DNA of 64,000 nt from positions 124,001-188,000 of the forward strand of contig JAPOVP010000049.1 of assembly GCA_026708085.1 (NCBI GenBank). Reading direction: 5' to 3'. The notes under the pieces were generated by a model that saw only the letters and a list, made by a program, of their open reading frames with translations, was not told the DNA's origin and ran no database searches. A program made the position numbers and the translations under genes. Positions 26,812-37,220 of this stretch are shown here, one piece after another. Every line of letters begins with the position of its first letter. Positions within the stretch are counted from its first letter, which is position 1. Origin of the DNA: Caldilineaceae bacterium (lineage in GTDB: Bacteria > Chloroflexota > Anaerolineae > Caldilineales > Caldilineaceae).

Positions 26812-28383
26812 ATGGCCGACGCGAATTCGCAGGAAACTGAAATCGGCGCCAGCCCACTCCTGGAATCTGCAGAGAAGGAACTCATCCTTGCCGTCGATCT
26901 GGGAAGCTCCTCGGTAAGAGCGTCCGCCTATCGCCTGGATGCCACAAGGGTCGAGGAGTCGACAGAGTTCCGCAACACTGAGCAGTCCTTTGACGGCACC
27001 TTCGATCCGCAAGTCCTCACCGAACAGACAGAGCAGGTCGTCAGCGGCTGCCTCGCACGTGTCCGGCAGCTGACAGGAAATGCCAACTTCATCGCGGCCG
27101 CCTGGACCAGTTTTGCCATGAGCTGGCTCGGTGTCGACTCCACCGGCATTCCGGTCACGCCGGTCTACACATACTCCGATGCCCGCAGCGGGCCATACGC
27201 CGACAGCCTGCGCCAGGAACTGCTGCATCAAGGCAGTCTCGAAGAAACTTGGCAGCGCACGGGAACACCGATTCACACCGCCTACGCGCCCGCCCAACTG
27301 CTTCGCCTGACAGCGGAACAAGCGGATCTCGTCAGACAGGTCGCACGCTGGCAAACGCTCGCAGCCAGTATTCTCGCCCGCTGGCGCGGCCAGTCTAGCT
27401 CTCCCGTCAGCAACAGCGAAGTGGGCTGGACCGGCATGCTCAATCGACATTCGTTGACTTGGGATGAAACACTGGTTGCGAGGTTAAACATTGATTCTGT
27501 GCAGCTGCCAGCTATTCTTGACTATACGAAATCGGCTGTGGGGCTGGCCGAACCGTGGGCCTCGAAGTGGCCGGAGCTCGCACACACGCCCTTCTTCCTG
27601 GCAGTCGGCGACGGCGTCGGTGCCAACCTCGGTAGCGGCTGTTCGGACAGCTCTCGTATCGCTCTTACGATCGGAACTACCGGCGCCATGAGAGTCGTGC
27701 TGCCTAACGATTCTCGGCGCACAGAACACGCGACTGCAGGCGCGGGACTGCAACCGACGCCCGCGGGCCTGTGGAGCTACCCTATCGACAGCTCTCGCTG
27801 GCTGGTCGGCGGGTCATTGACCGACGGCGGCTCTCTCTTCTCTTGGCTACACGAAACGTTGGCTGTGGAGGATACTGGCGCCCTCCTGGCCGCCGCCGCC
27901 GCACTTCCACCCGACGCACATGGGCTGACCGTTCTCCCGTTCCTTCGCGGCGAACGAGCCCCCGGATGGGCGACCGAAGCAGCCCTCACGATAAGCGGTA
28001 TTTCGCCCGCAACGACTGCAACTCACTTCGTCCGAGCAGCCTTCGAAGCCGTCGCCCTGCGCTTCCGCCTCATCTATGATCGGCTCCGCCCTCTCTTGCC
28101 GCCAGGTACAGTAATTGTCGCCAGCGGCGGCGCCCTCCAGGAGAATAGTCTGTGGCGTCAGATCCTGGCAGACGTCCTCCAGGCCCCCGTGCACCTTATT
28201 GATGTGGACGAAGCAACCAGCCGCGGCGCCGCCATACTTGCTTTGCAAGCCCTCGGCCTTCCACTGCCGCCCGACCCGCCCACGGTTCACACCGCCTTAC
28301 CCGACAGAGAAGCCGGCGCCACCTACGCGCTCGCTTTGAATCGCCAGCAGGAACTGTACGACCGGGTAATCGGCTCCACGTAA
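26812..28383 (+). CDS. FGGY family carbohydrate kinase (gluconokinase-like)
   Basis: The 523-residue protein has the two-domain FGGY fold. AVDLGSSSVRASAY (about 28) is the first phosphate-binding motif, AWTSFAMSWLGVD forms part of the sugar site, and LTIGTTGAMRVVL with VIVASGGALQENSLWRQILADVL belong to the ATP-binding domain. HGLTVLPFLRGERAPGW resembles gluconokinases. It phosphorylates a sugar or sugar acid with ATP; the exact substrate is not proven. It begins 22 bp after mrpG and may be transcribed with the Mrp operon, which would be an unrelated passenger. Confidence 0.88.
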   Translation: MADANSQETEIGASPLLESAEKELILAVDLGSSSVRASAYRLDATRVEESTEFRNTEQSFDGTFDPQVLTEQTEQVVSGCLARVRQLTGNANFIAAAWTSFAMSWLGVDSTGIPVTPVYTYSDARSGPYADSLRQELLHQGSLEETWQRTGTPIHTAYAPAQLLRLTAEQADLVRQVARWQTLAASILARWRGQSSSPVSNSEVGWTGMLNRHSLTWDETLVARLNIDSVQLPAILDYTKSAVGLAEPWASKWPELAHTPFFLAVGDGVGANLGSGCSDSSRIALTIGTTGAMRVVLPNDSRRTEHATAGAGLQPTPAGLWSYPIDSSRWLVGGSLTDGGSLFSWLHETLAVEDTGALLAAAAALPPDAHGLTVLPFLRGERAPGWATEAALTISGISPATTATHFVRAAFEAVALRFRLIYDRLRPLLPPGTVIVASGGALQENSLWRQILADVLQAPVHLIDVDEATSRGAAILALQALGLPLPPDPPTVHTALPDREAGATYALALNRQQELYDRVIGST

Positions 28384-28513
28384 TGGCGGCAGGTTGAATT
28401 ACCTGAACAAAGGTCTCGAAAGAGGAAAACCGGGCAACTGCCGGTCACGGCGTGGAGGATGCCTTAGGCTGTCAGAGAGCGCCTTGCCGTGGGGTGTTTC
28501 GCTGTGCCGGCGG

Positions 28514-29746
28514 TCAGTCACCGGCCGCCTTCGTCGCCGCGTTCAGTCTGACACCAGCCGGGCTCTTGCGCCACACATATAGCCCGGCCAGCGCCAGGAC
28601 GATGTAGACAACTGTCACAACGCCAAAAACGCCTCGCATTCCAATCAGAGGGAAAACCGCCGCTCCTAGCATCGGCGCCACCATTCGTCCAGCGGCGCTG
28701 ACACTGTTGCTAAGACCAAATGTAGTGCCGTGCGCCCCCTGTGGTGTGCGCAAGTTCAGCAGGGCACTCGTAGCCGGCATGATCGAGCCGGCACTGACTC
28801 CGATCAGCGCCTGCAGAAAGAGCAACTGCCAGGCATTGGTCACAAACATCTGCACAAGGTATACTAAAATGGCGAATACGGCGCCTGCGGTCAACACCTT
28901 CTCATGCCCTACCCGGTCGCTGAGTCGCCCAAAGTAGACCGCACTGACGGAGCCGATCGCTGCCCTGGCGCCAATGCTCAGCCCCGACAACACGGCGGCT
29001 CCTTCGTTGGAAGAAAGCAGTTCGACAAAGAAGAATGCCAGTAGCGGCATCGTCACCGAACGGCCAACGCTCTGCAAGAATGAGACCCAATACAATGACG
29101 GCATGTCGGGCGCGCGCAGCAATTTGCGATAGCTCTCCCAGAACTTGACGCGTTTCTCGGCGGGTGGAGGTTCAAAGTCCTCTTGCACCCAGAAAATGAC
29201 TGCTACGCCCGCCAACGCAAGCGCCGCGCCCGTAAACCAGAAGCTGGCGCGATAGCCGAATGCCTCGCTTACCAGACCGCCAATCAGGGGCCCTACCGCC
29301 GCACCAACCCAAAGACCGGTCTGGATCAGGCCAAGAGATTCTCCCGACTTTTCCTTGGGCACCGTCGCCGCCACCATCGCGCTGGTGGCAGAAACGATTC
29401 CGGTCAAAAGACCCTGGAGAGTTCGAATCAGGACCAGTTGTTCCGCGCTCTGGGCGAATCCCATCAGCGCCACCATCACTGCGCCGCCCATCGTTGCCCG
29501 GATTAGCATTGGCTTACGGCCATAGCGGTCGGCCACCGCCCCCCATACAGGGGACGACAACATCATGGTCACCGCCTGCGCCGAAAACACGAGACCGGAC
29601 CAGAACGCGACCGACCCTCTCGTGGTTACGCCCAGTTCCTCCACATAGAGCGGCATGAAGGGATAGACCAGGCTGAAGCCGGCTACAGAGAGAACCTGCA
29701 CCATGAACAGCACGTACAGGTTACGGCGCCACTCTTCCATGTGCAT
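28514..29746 (-). CDS. MFS multidrug-type transporter
   Basis: The 410-residue protein has twelve hydrophobic segments and the MFS loop motif GAVADRYGRKPMLIRA between helices 2 and 3. A second copy follows in the C-half (VYFGRLSDRVGHEKVL). IRTLQGLLTGIVSATSAMVAATVPKEKSGESLGLIQTG resembles the TetA/MdtG drug-efflux group. ATG 29746 is used; ATG 29740 is equally possible because neither has a strong ribosome binding site. It is convergent with the kinase gene. Confidence 0.9.
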   Translation of the reverse strand: MHMEEWRRNLYVLFMVQVLSVAGFSLVYPFMPLYVEELGVTTRGSVAFWSGLVFSAQAVTMMLSSPVWGAVADRYGRKPMLIRATMGGAVMVALMGFAQSAEQLVLIRTLQGLLTGIVSATSAMVAATVPKEKSGESLGLIQTGLWVGAAVGPLIGGLVSEAFGYRASFWFTGAALALAGVAVIFWVQEDFEPPPAEKRVKFWESYRKLLRAPDMPSLYWVSFLQSVGRSVTMPLLAFFFVELLSSNEGAAVLSGLSIGARAAIGSVSAVYFGRLSDRVGHEKVLTAGAVFAILVYLVQMFVTNAWQLLFLQALIGVSAGSIMPATSALLNLRTPQGAHGTTFGLSNSVSAAGRMVAPMLGAAVFPLIGMRGVFGVVTVVYIVLALAGLYVWRKSPAGVRLNAATKAAGD

Positions 29747-29908
29747 TCTCGACTGTATGACCCTGAGGAGCCGGGTCGCAACGAACTAAATCGCTTTTGT
29801 AAACCGCTTAAGTGGGACGCGAATTATGGTACCACAGACAGGCGATTCGGACAAGCGCTTTCTTACGCGGCCACGCCGCGTCAAAAGAAGAAACGGGTCG
29901 GTTCGCGC

Positions 29909-30988
29909 TCAGAACATCTGCGGAAACAGGTAGGCAATCATGCCCAAGGTGATGTTATACGACGCGTGTGCGATTACGCACGTTGATGTGTTGTATCGGT
30001 TCCGTACCAGCCCCAGAATTATTCCGACGATAAAGACCGCAAGTGTAGAGAGGGTGATCCCATACTGGCTGTGCAGCAAAGCAAACAGAATACTGGTGAA
30101 CAACAGACCAAATCGCGGCTGCAACGCACCCCGAAACAGCGTTTCTTCGCCAATGCCTGCAGCCAGACCCAGCGTAAGAATTCCCGGTATCGACCCTAGC
30201 AGGGGCCCGATGAGCACCTCGGTCAGCCGCTGAACATCCTCATCCAGTCCCCAACCCGCCGCCTCTGCAACGATTTCGAGTGCAAGGATAATAGCGACAG
30301 ATATCAGACCCGTCCCGATGCCGACAGCGACTTCAGCAGGCCGCGGCACCAGCAGACCGAGCCGTTCGAGCGCCTGCAACCACTTTCGACGCGTCAACCA
30401 GCCCACGCCGACAGCGGCCCATAGGGCAAAGGTAATCTGCTGCACCCACAGCGATACCAGGAGAGTCCCTCCGTCGGTCTCAGTGGCTTCCGACAGATCC
30501 GCCAGCGTATCCAACCCTATCGCCAGCGTCACCGACAGATTCAACACAACCAGCATGACGAAAGAAGCAGCGACGGCGTGAACAGTGCTTCTAGCATCGA
30601 TTCGTGTTACGTCCGCCAGCAGTCTGCGAACGGCAGGCAGCAGAAAGAGCGGCGCGGCCGCAGCCGGCACCCAGATGCCCAGTCCCAACACGTCGAGTCT
30701 TTCCAGTACATGCAGAATGCCTTCAACCTGCTCGCCTCCGTCGCCTCCCGCGAATGCAAGAAAACTCTCCCTGAGATCGTCGTTTGTCCTCATGCTGATC
30801 GCGATGGCGTGTAGTACCGCACCGCCGACCGCAATAGTTCCGAATATGAGCAAATGAAGGGCATAGGTCAGCCCGGCAACTTTTGTCCCGGAGCCCCCGG
30901 CCAGCCTCTGCTTGTCCGCCAGATTCGCCATTAGTACAATCAGGAACATCGGTACAAACAGGAGTATCGTAAATATGCTGTCAGTCAT
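29909..30988 (-). CDS. CPBP family intramembrane metalloprotease
   Basis: The 359-residue membrane protein has a long helical N-terminal part (about 1-220) and a C-terminal CPBP (Abi/CaaX-like) domain. Motif 1 is E281-E282-T-L-F-R (GIGEETLFRGALQ). Motif 2 is LFALLHSQYG with H306, and a third His-containing helix ends in VIAHASYN. These residues bind the catalytic zinc. The substrate is unknown; members prenyl-process proteins or act in bacteriocin self-immunity. It lies 162 bp upstream of the MFS gene on the same strand. Confidence 0.9.
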   Translation of the reverse strand: MTDSIFTILLFVPMFLIVLMANLADKQRLAGGSGTKVAGLTYALHLLIFGTIAVGGAVLHAIAISMRTNDDLRESFLAFAGGDGGEQVEGILHVLERLDVLGLGIWVPAAAAPLFLLPAVRRLLADVTRIDARSTVHAVAASFVMLVVLNLSVTLAIGLDTLADLSEATETDGGTLLVSLWVQQITFALWAAVGVGWLTRRKWLQALERLGLLVPRPAEVAVGIGTGLISVAIILALEIVAEAAGWGLDEDVQRLTEVLIGPLLGSIPGILTLGLAAGIGEETLFRGALQPRFGLLFTSILFALLHSQYGITLSTLAVFIVGIILGLVRNRYNTSTCVIAHASYNITLGMIAYLFPQMF

Positions 30989-31351
30989 TTCAGAATACGC
31001 TCCAACTCATGCCTCCGGTACACGATGTCCGACACTCAAATGCGGGTGTTGTCCCAGAAGTTTCATCGGGGTTCATTGCCATGCTCGTTCAGATCCGACG
31101 CCCTGAGCCAGTAATCCCAATTGCCCAATCCAGGTTCGTCGGCAGTGCAGGCCTTGGCATGAACAGATATCGATCTTTGAGGAGCACCTCATGAATTGAT
31201 TCCGGCAATCTGGCCGGAACAAAGTACCTCTTCGGCAATACACATCCTGCCAGCGGGCTTTACATTTTAGCAGGTTTTACCTAGAATAGTTGCAATCTTT
31301 CTGCGCCTTGCAGCCCAATGCACATCGGAGAGTTTGTCGGAGGCGGTACTG
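30989..31351 (+). other. Intergenic region between divergent CPBP and ppk genes
   Basis: No gene is seen in this 363-bp stretch. It holds a 7-bp stem with a 6-base loop (TTCCGGC...GCCGGAA, about 31200-31219) without a T-run. A good promoter for ppk follows. Confidence 0.55.
31259..31287 (+). promoter_or_regulatory. ppk promoter
   Basis: TTTACA (31259-31264) and TAGAAT (31282-31287) have exactly 17 bases between them. The start should be near 31294, giving a leader of about 58 bases that contains GGAGG ahead of ATG 31352. Confidence 0.6.
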
Positions 31352-33721
31352 ATGAACAGTTATACCTATCGTTTGGACGAAGAGGCCGAAAACCCTCCTC
31401 CCGTCGAGCAATTGATCACCGATGCTGCAGATGAAACGGGTATGGGGTCCGATTTCGACTGGCAGGCGAAGCCTTCTTCAGATACGACCATGCCACCCGC
31501 CTCCGCTTACCCGCCCCTATCTACGCCTCTTGCCCATTTCTCGATCGATGAACTGACCGATTCGCCGGCGGTCTACAACCGGGAGCTCAGCTGGCTCGAC
31601 TTCAACTGGCGCGTCCTCTATGAAGCGCTGGACGATCGCAACCCGCTCCTCGAACGGCTCAAGTTTGTCGCAATCACCAGCAGCAATTTGGATGAATTCT
31701 TCCGCAAGCGGGTCGGTGGTCTGAAACGTCAGCAGGCTGCCGGTGTTGCTAACCTGACCCTCCATGGCTGGACCCCTGACTACCAGATCCGCCTGATAGC
31801 CCGCCACGTGCGCGCCATGGTCCAGTGTCAGACCCACGCGCTTCTCAATGAAATCCTTCCTGGTCTGCGCAAAGAAGGCATGCGAGTCGTCACTTACGAC
31901 GAGCTGCCAGCTGACCAGCAAGAAGAGCTGGCCGAATTTTTCCGCAGGGAAATCTACCCGATACTCACGCCGCTGGCCGTGGACCCCGGCCACCCATTTC
32001 CCTTTATCAGCAACCTGAGCCTTAGTCTTGCCGTTGAGATGCGTGACCCGGTTAACGGCGAAGTCCGGTTTGCGCGCGTCAAAGTGCCATCCAACCGCGC
32101 GCGTTGGGTAACCGTCAACGACACGCTGGACTTCGTTCCTCTGGAACAGGTGATTATCCATAACCTGGAGCTCCTCTTTCCCGGAATGGACTTGATAGCC
32201 GCCTACCCTTTCCGTGTGACCCGTAACGCCGACATCGCCCGCAGTGAAGAGGAAGCCGACGACCTCCTTGAAATGATCAGCGAGGAGCTGCGCGAACGCC
32301 GATTTGCCCCTATCGTCCGCCTGGAAGTGGCCGAGTCAATGCCCGAAGACATTCGCGCCATCCTGATGCAGGAGATGGAGCTCCACCACACTGATGTCTA
32401 CCGCCACGAAGGCCCTCTCGGCGTCGCAGATCTTCTGCCGCTCACAGACGTCAACCTGCCCCACCTCAAGAACCAGCCATGGACCCCGCAGACTCATCCG
32501 GCCTTCTCCGGTGTCGGCAGCCAGACCCGCCCTGCCGATATCTTTTCCATCATCCGCAAAGGCGATATCCTCGTCCACCATCCTTATCACAGTTTCGCAA
32601 CCAGCACACAGGCCTTTATCGAAGCTGCGGCACGCGATCCGCAGGTCCTGGCCATCAAACAGACCCTCTACCGTACGAGCGCCGATTCCCCGGTCGGGCG
32701 CGCCCTGATCCAAGCCGCAGAACGGGGCAAACAGGTCGCAGTCCTGGTCGAGCTCAAGGCCCGCTTCGACGAGGAGCGAAACATTGAATGGGCGCGAACT
32801 CTGGAAGATGCAGGAGTACACGTCGCCTACGGATTGGTCGGTCTCAAGACCCATACTAAGACGACTCTGGTAGTCCGGGAGGAAGAGGAAGGCTTACAAG
32901 TCTATGCACACATTGGCACCGGCAACTACAACCCCAAGACTGCGGGTCTGTACACCGACCTCGGCCTGCTTACCGCCCGCCCGGAAGTTGGTGCCGACCT
33001 CATGGACCTCTTCAATTTCCTCACAGGATACAGCCGTCAGCGACACTTCCGCCGCCTCCTCGTAGCCCCCGTCAATATGCAGGACAGATTCGTGGAACTG
33101 ATCGATACAGAGGCGGCCAACGCGCTTGCTGGGCGTCCCTCTGGCATCGTCGCCAAAATGAACGGGCTCGATGACCCCGTCGTCGTCCGTGCCCTTTATC
33201 GAGCAAGCCAGGCGGGCGTGCCCATCCGCCTGATCGTGCGCGGCAACTGCCGTATCCAGCCTGGCATCGAAGGAATCAGCGAGAACATCGAGGTGATCAG
33301 CGTTATCGGACGCTTCCTGGAGCACCACCGCATTTACTCCTTTATCAACAGTGGTAAGCCACTTTATTTTATCGGTAGCGCCGACTGGATGTCTCGAAAT
33401 CTCCTGGACCGCGTCGAAGCAATCGTCCCCGTGGAAGATCCCGCCTTGCAGGAACAGTTGCAGCGCATCCTCGACTGTTGTCTGGAAGATCGCCGTCAAT
33501 CCTGGACCCTGCAAGGCGACGGTTTGTACCACCGGCGCGATGAAACAGAGTCGTCGAACGGCACTGCCGCGATGCAGCCGGGTGGAGATGTTTCGGCCCC
33601 AATCGACTTACTCGAAACCGCAGCGACGCGCCTCCGGAACGGCATCTCCGATGCAGCCCGCTACTACGGGACGCAGCAGGCATTGATGGACTGGACGCAA
33701 CACAGTCTCGGGCAGATCTAG
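31352..33721 (+). CDS. ppk1: Polyphosphate kinase 1
   Basis: The 789-residue protein is a full-length PPK1, with an extra N-terminal segment of about 65 residues before [18 protein letters not shown]. Visible motifs are [33 protein letters not shown], the catalytic [13 protein letters not shown] (phosphohistidine region) and [22 protein letters not shown]. At the end come [33 protein letters not shown] and the [10 protein letters not shown] segment. It polymerises the gamma-phosphate of ATP into polyphosphate reversibly. ATG 31352 is preferred to TTG 31334 because GGAGG lies 8-10 bases upstream. Confidence 0.96.
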   Translation: MNSYTYRLDEEAENPPPVEQLITDAADETGMGSDFDWQAKPSSDTTMPPASAYPPLSTPLAHFSIDELTDSPAVYNRELSWLDFNWRVLYEALDDRNPLLERLKFVAITSSNLDEFFRKRVGGLKRQQAAGVANLTLHGWTPDYQIRLIARHVRAMVQCQTHALLNEILPGLRKEGMRVVTYDELPADQQEELAEFFRREIYPILTPLAVDPGHPFPFISNLSLSLAVEMRDPVNGEVRFARVKVPSNRARWVTVNDTLDFVPLEQVIIHNLELLFPGMDLIAAYPFRVTRNADIARSEEEADDLLEMISEELRERRFAPIVRLEVAESMPEDIRAILMQEMELHHTDVYRHEGPLGVADLLPLTDVNLPHLKNQPWTPQTHPAFSGVGSQTRPADIFSIIRKGDILVHHPYHSFATSTQAFIEAAARDPQVLAIKQTLYRTSADSPVGRALIQAAERGKQVAVLVELKARFDEERNIEWARTLEDAGVHVAYGLVGLKTHTKTTLVVREEEEGLQVYAHIGTGNYNPKTAGLYTDLGLLTARPEVGADLMDLFNFLTGYSRQRHFRRLLVAPVNMQDRFVELIDTEAANALAGRPSGIVAKMNGLDDPVVVRALYRASQAGVPIRLIVRGNCRIQPGIEGISENIEVISVIGRFLEHHRIYSFINSGKPLYFIGSADWMSRNLLDRVEAIVPVEDPALQEQLQRILDCCLEDRRQSWTLQGDGLYHRRDETESSNGTAAMQPGGDVSAPIDLLETAATRLRNGISDAARYYGTQQALMDWTQHSLGQI

Positions 33722-34010
33722 GTCCTGCTCCCCCTTCGCTCTGGGCCCGCGATTGTCCCGTCAGACACATTGCCGGACAGACACAACCTCGAACTAACTC
33801 CTTCTAGGGCTGCCGGGATTACGGGCCTCACTCGCGGGGGAAAGATTGCCACAGCGCCCCCTTTTTGTCTCCTGGTTCAGATGCGGCCTCGTGCCTTCTC
33901 TTTTCCCTCCCAGGCACACAGAAACATGCGATTTCTTTCTCCGCGGACTTGGAATCCCCACGTGACTGACGGAACACCAGTCATGGGCTCCACCTGTCAG
34001 ACAAAAGGAC
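33722..34010 (+). other. Short gene-free stretch
   Basis: The 324 bp between ppk and the regulator gene have no convincing coding frame. They end in a consensus-like promoter, annotated separately. Confidence 0.5.
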
Positions 34011-34039
34011 TTGACAAAGACTGACCGCGCACGTACAAT
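34011..34039 (+). promoter_or_regulatory. Near-consensus promoter, probably giving a leaderless mRNA
   Basis: TTGACA (34011-34016) and TACAAT (34034-34039) are exactly 17 bases apart. The usual start, about seven bases after the -10, falls on the ATG at 34046, and no ribosome binding site lies between. This is the cleanest leaderless candidate in the window. Confidence 0.7.
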
Positions 34040-34045
34040 TTAGCC

Positions 34046-34741
34046 ATGACTAAAAACTACTCCTCCGAAATAAGCAATCCGCTTTCTTCCAATCACGAAG
34101 ATTACCTGAAAGCCATTTACATACTGGAATCTCGCGGCGAACAGGTCACCAATTCAGTCCTCTCTGAGTACATCGGCTTTACGCCGGCCTCTGCCACCAA
34201 TATGGTGAAAAAGCTCGCCCAGATGGACCTTGTAATCTACCGCCCGCACCAGGCAGTTGCGCTGACTCCCACCGGCCGGCGCGTCGCTCTCGAGGTTCTA
34301 CGCCACCACCGCTTGCTGGAACTCTTTCTGCACAAGACGTTGGACATTCCCTGGGATAGCGTTCATGAAGAGGCAGAGCGCCTCGAACATGTGATCAGCG
34401 AGGCGCTGGAAGACGCAATTGCCGCCTCGCTCGGCTACCCTAAAGTGGATCCCCACGGCGATCCGATTCCCTCCAAGAACGGCGAGGTCAGCCACACGCC
34501 AGGTCACCCTCTTTCCCAGTCCGAAGCCGGACGAGCCTATCGACTCGTGCGCGTTTTGAGCCAGGAAAAGGAACGGCTTGCCTATCTGGGCGAGTTGGGG
34601 CTGCACCTGAACGTCGAAGTTTTTCTCCGCGAACAAGCCCCATTTGACGGTCCCGTGCTGGTGGAAGTTGCCGGAGAGGAACACGCTTTGGCAGCTGACA
34701 TGGCGGCACTTCTCCAGGTTGTGCCCGCGTCAGCCGAATGA
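34046..34741 (+). CDS. DtxR/MntR family metal-dependent transcriptional regulator
   Basis: The 231-residue protein starts with the DtxR winged helix: HEDYLKAIYILESRGEQVTNSVLSEYIGFTPASATNMVKKLAQMDLVIY. A dimerisation and metal-binding domain follows (GRRVALEVLRHHRLLELFLHKTLDIPWDSVHEEAERLEHVISEALEDAI) with metal-ligand candidates Glu, His and His. A C-terminal region of about 80 residues resembles an SH3/FeoA-like domain. It would repress metal-uptake genes when Fe or Mn is bound. The ABC efflux genes start 180 bp downstream on the same strand, but no metal transporter is adjacent apart from the distant terC. Confidence 0.92.
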   Translation: MTKNYSSEISNPLSSNHEDYLKAIYILESRGEQVTNSVLSEYIGFTPASATNMVKKLAQMDLVIYRPHQAVALTPTGRRVALEVLRHHRLLELFLHKTLDIPWDSVHEEAERLEHVISEALEDAIAASLGYPKVDPHGDPIPSKNGEVSHTPGHPLSQSEAGRAYRLVRVLSQEKERLAYLGELGLHLNVEVFLREQAPFDGPVLVEVAGEEHALAADMAALLQVVPASAE

Positions 34742-34920
34742 GCCTATTGTCAGGATTCTGACATTTTGCCGTCAGCCCGTTATTCTCACAGTCTGATAAG
34801 ATGGTGTCTGTGCATTGCCTTCCTGTCTGACTTCGGCAGGTCAGGGGAGGCCGGCAGTCCATTTTCGCTGTCGAATTCGTGCGGGCGATGTCCAGACAGG
34901 CAGAGGACCCTGGACCTCAT

Positions 34921-37158
34921 ATGATACTCAAGAACCTGACGCGACGGTCGGTAAGAAGCGGCTTGACCCTTCTGGGGATCGCCATTGGCGTCGCCGCCGT
35001 TGTGGCGCTGGGCTCTATCGCCGAAGGAATCTCCTCGAATTTCGCCATGGTTGTCGGCGGCAGCAGCAATGACTTGCTGATCACACAGGCCGAGGCCATG
35101 GATCCCGCCTTCAGTAGCCTCGACGAAACGGTCGGCGAGCGCCTGCTTGCCGTACCCGGTGTGGAACGGGTGGAACCCGGCGTGTACACATGGGTCACGA
35201 CGCCAGGACTTCCCTTCTTTCTCCTCTTTGGCTATGAGATCGGCAGCACTGCCATGGACCACTATCGCATCGTCGAAGGCAAGCCGGTTAGCGGACCCGG
35301 GCAGATGGTGATCGGCAGGCGCGCAACCGAATCGATCGATATCTCGGTCGGCGAAAACTTGCGCATACACGGAACACCATTCCGGGTCGTCGGCATCTAC
35401 GAGACAGGCCAAGGCATCGAAGAATCCGGCGGCGTCGTCACCCTGGAAGACGCCCAGACCGCGGCCCAGTTCGAACGCAAGGTCAGCCTTTACGAGATCG
35501 GGCTGCGCCGCGGCGACAACACCGACGCCACGATTGAGCGAATCGAAGCTCTCCATCTGGAACTAAAGATCAGCAAGACCAGCGAACGCGAAAGCAATCA
35601 GCAATATGAGCAGATGATGCAGGGATTCGCCTGGGGCATCGCCGCCATCGCTATTTTCATCGGCGGCCTCGGCATGATGAACTCGATGGTAATGAGTGTC
35701 CTCGAGCGCACGCGCGAAATCGGCACGTTGCGAGCCCTGGGTTGGAGTCGCTGGCGTATCCTGTGGATGATCCTCGGCGAGTCCATGTCCCTGAGCGCGC
35801 TCGGAGGCATTGTCGGGGTTCTCATGGGGATCGGCTTGGCAAAACTGGCGGGCACAGTCCCCGGAATGGGCGTCCTGCTCCAGGGCACCTTTACACCCGA
35901 AATTGTCACCCAGGGCTTTACGACAGCGCTGGTACTGGGACTTGTGGGTGGAGTCTACCCGGCCTGGCGGGCCGCTGGGCTGCGGCCGGTCGAAGCACTC
36001 TCATATGAGGGCGGCACGGCATCCGACTTCAAAGCTGGTCTTCTGAGTCGGATCGGTAACCAAAGCTTCCGCAACCTGTGGCGGCGGCGCAATCGTACTC
36101 TCCTCGCCGCGGCAGGAATCGGCATCGGTGTCGGCACGCTGGTTATGCTGGGCGGCCTCACCACCGGCCTGATCGGCCAAATGAACAACCTGGCCGGAAC
36201 CGGCAGCCCGGGCAACATTACCGTCATGCAAAGGGACGTACCGGACCTGTCGCTTAGTAGCGTCGACGAGCGTGTCATGCGCCAGATCCAGGGAATGCCT
36301 CAAGTGGAATCCGTTAGTCCTATGGTGTTGGGTTTCGTCTTTACGCCTGAACTGCCTCTTTTCTTCATTTTCGGCCTGGAGCCCAACAGCTCGGCAATGG
36401 ATCACTACAAGCTCTTTGAAGGAAGGCGCGTCCAGCGCCCGTCTGAAATCATCATCGGCAGCAATGCAGCCGATTCCTACGACCTTGAAATGGGCGATAC
36501 GATGACTCTCTACAGCAACCGCTACAGAGTCGTTGGCATCTACGAGACAGGGGTTGCCTGGGAGGAAGGCGGAGGAATCCTGGCATTGCGAGAATCGCAG
36601 AGAATACTGAATCGTCCACGTAACGTCAGTTTCCTGTTCGTAGACATCAAAGATCCCGCCATGGCCCTACCCGTCCAGGAAGCCATTAACCAGCGTTTCC
36701 CGAAAGTCAGGGCCAGCATTAGCAGCGAATTTGCCCAAAGTACTGACGATATTGCCTCCATGCAGGGGATCGCGGGCGCCATTGGAATGCTGGCACTGAT
36801 CGTGGGCGGAATCGTCGTTGCCAATACCATGATCATGTCGATCTACGAACGCACACGTGAGATCGGAACGCTTCGAGCCTTGGGCTGGCCTGGAAAACGC
36901 ATCCTGTCGCAGATCATGCAGGAAAGCCTTCTGCTGTGCCTGCTTTCGGCTCTCCTGGGAAGTGTCGGCGCAGTCCTGTTGCTCACGGGACTCTCATCCA
37001 TTCCCATGGCCGGCGGCGCAATGTTACGTCCCGCGTGGGAACCCGGAACCTTTGCAGTTTCAGCCAGCCTGGCCATTGTACTCGGCCTCATAGGCGGATT
37101 CTACCCCGCGTGGCGGGCGAGCAAGCTGCAGCCGGTCGAAGCGCTGCGCTATGAGTAG
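34921..37158 (+). CDS. Tandem-fused MacB/FtsX-type ABC permease
   Basis: The 745-residue protein is two complete MacB/FtsX permeases in one chain. Each half begins with a membrane helix (RSGLTLLGIAIGVAAVVAL; RTLLAAAGIGIGVGTLVML) and an extracytoplasmic domain with the parallel pattern PFFLLFGYEIGSTAMDHY / PLFFIFGLEPNSSAMDHY. Each ends in the FtsX helices with ERTREIGTLRALGW and a YPAWRA...PVEAL terminus. The pair should give a pseudo-dimer from a single chain. ATG 34921 starts MILKNLTRRSVRSG. The HlyD adaptor and ATPase follow directly, forming an efflux or lipoprotein-release-like system. Confidence 0.93.
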   Translation: MILKNLTRRSVRSGLTLLGIAIGVAAVVALGSIAEGISSNFAMVVGGSSNDLLITQAEAMDPAFSSLDETVGERLLAVPGVERVEPGVYTWVTTPGLPFFLLFGYEIGSTAMDHYRIVEGKPVSGPGQMVIGRRATESIDISVGENLRIHGTPFRVVGIYETGQGIEESGGVVTLEDAQTAAQFERKVSLYEIGLRRGDNTDATIERIEALHLELKISKTSERESNQQYEQMMQGFAWGIAAIAIFIGGLGMMNSMVMSVLERTREIGTLRALGWSRWRILWMILGESMSLSALGGIVGVLMGIGLAKLAGTVPGMGVLLQGTFTPEIVTQGFTTALVLGLVGGVYPAWRAAGLRPVEALSYEGGTASDFKAGLLSRIGNQSFRNLWRRRNRTLLAAAGIGIGVGTLVMLGGLTTGLIGQMNNLAGTGSPGNITVMQRDVPDLSLSSVDERVMRQIQGMPQVESVSPMVLGFVFTPELPLFFIFGLEPNSSAMDHYKLFEGRRVQRPSEIIIGSNAADSYDLEMGDTMTLYSNRYRVVGIYETGVAWEEGGGILALRESQRILNRPRNVSFLFVDIKDPAMALPVQEAINQRFPKVRASISSEFAQSTDDIASMQGIAGAIGMLALIVGGIVVANTMIMSIYERTREIGTLRALGWPGKRILSQIMQESLLLCLLSALLGSVGAVLLLTGLSSIPMAGGAMLRPAWEPGTFAVSASLAIVLGLIGGFYPAWRASKLQPVEALRYE

Positions 37159-37220
37159 TCGCGGTGCATCAGACAGATTCCAAGTGCCGGCTGATGCCTG
37201 GCTTGTAACCAAGGAGTAAG

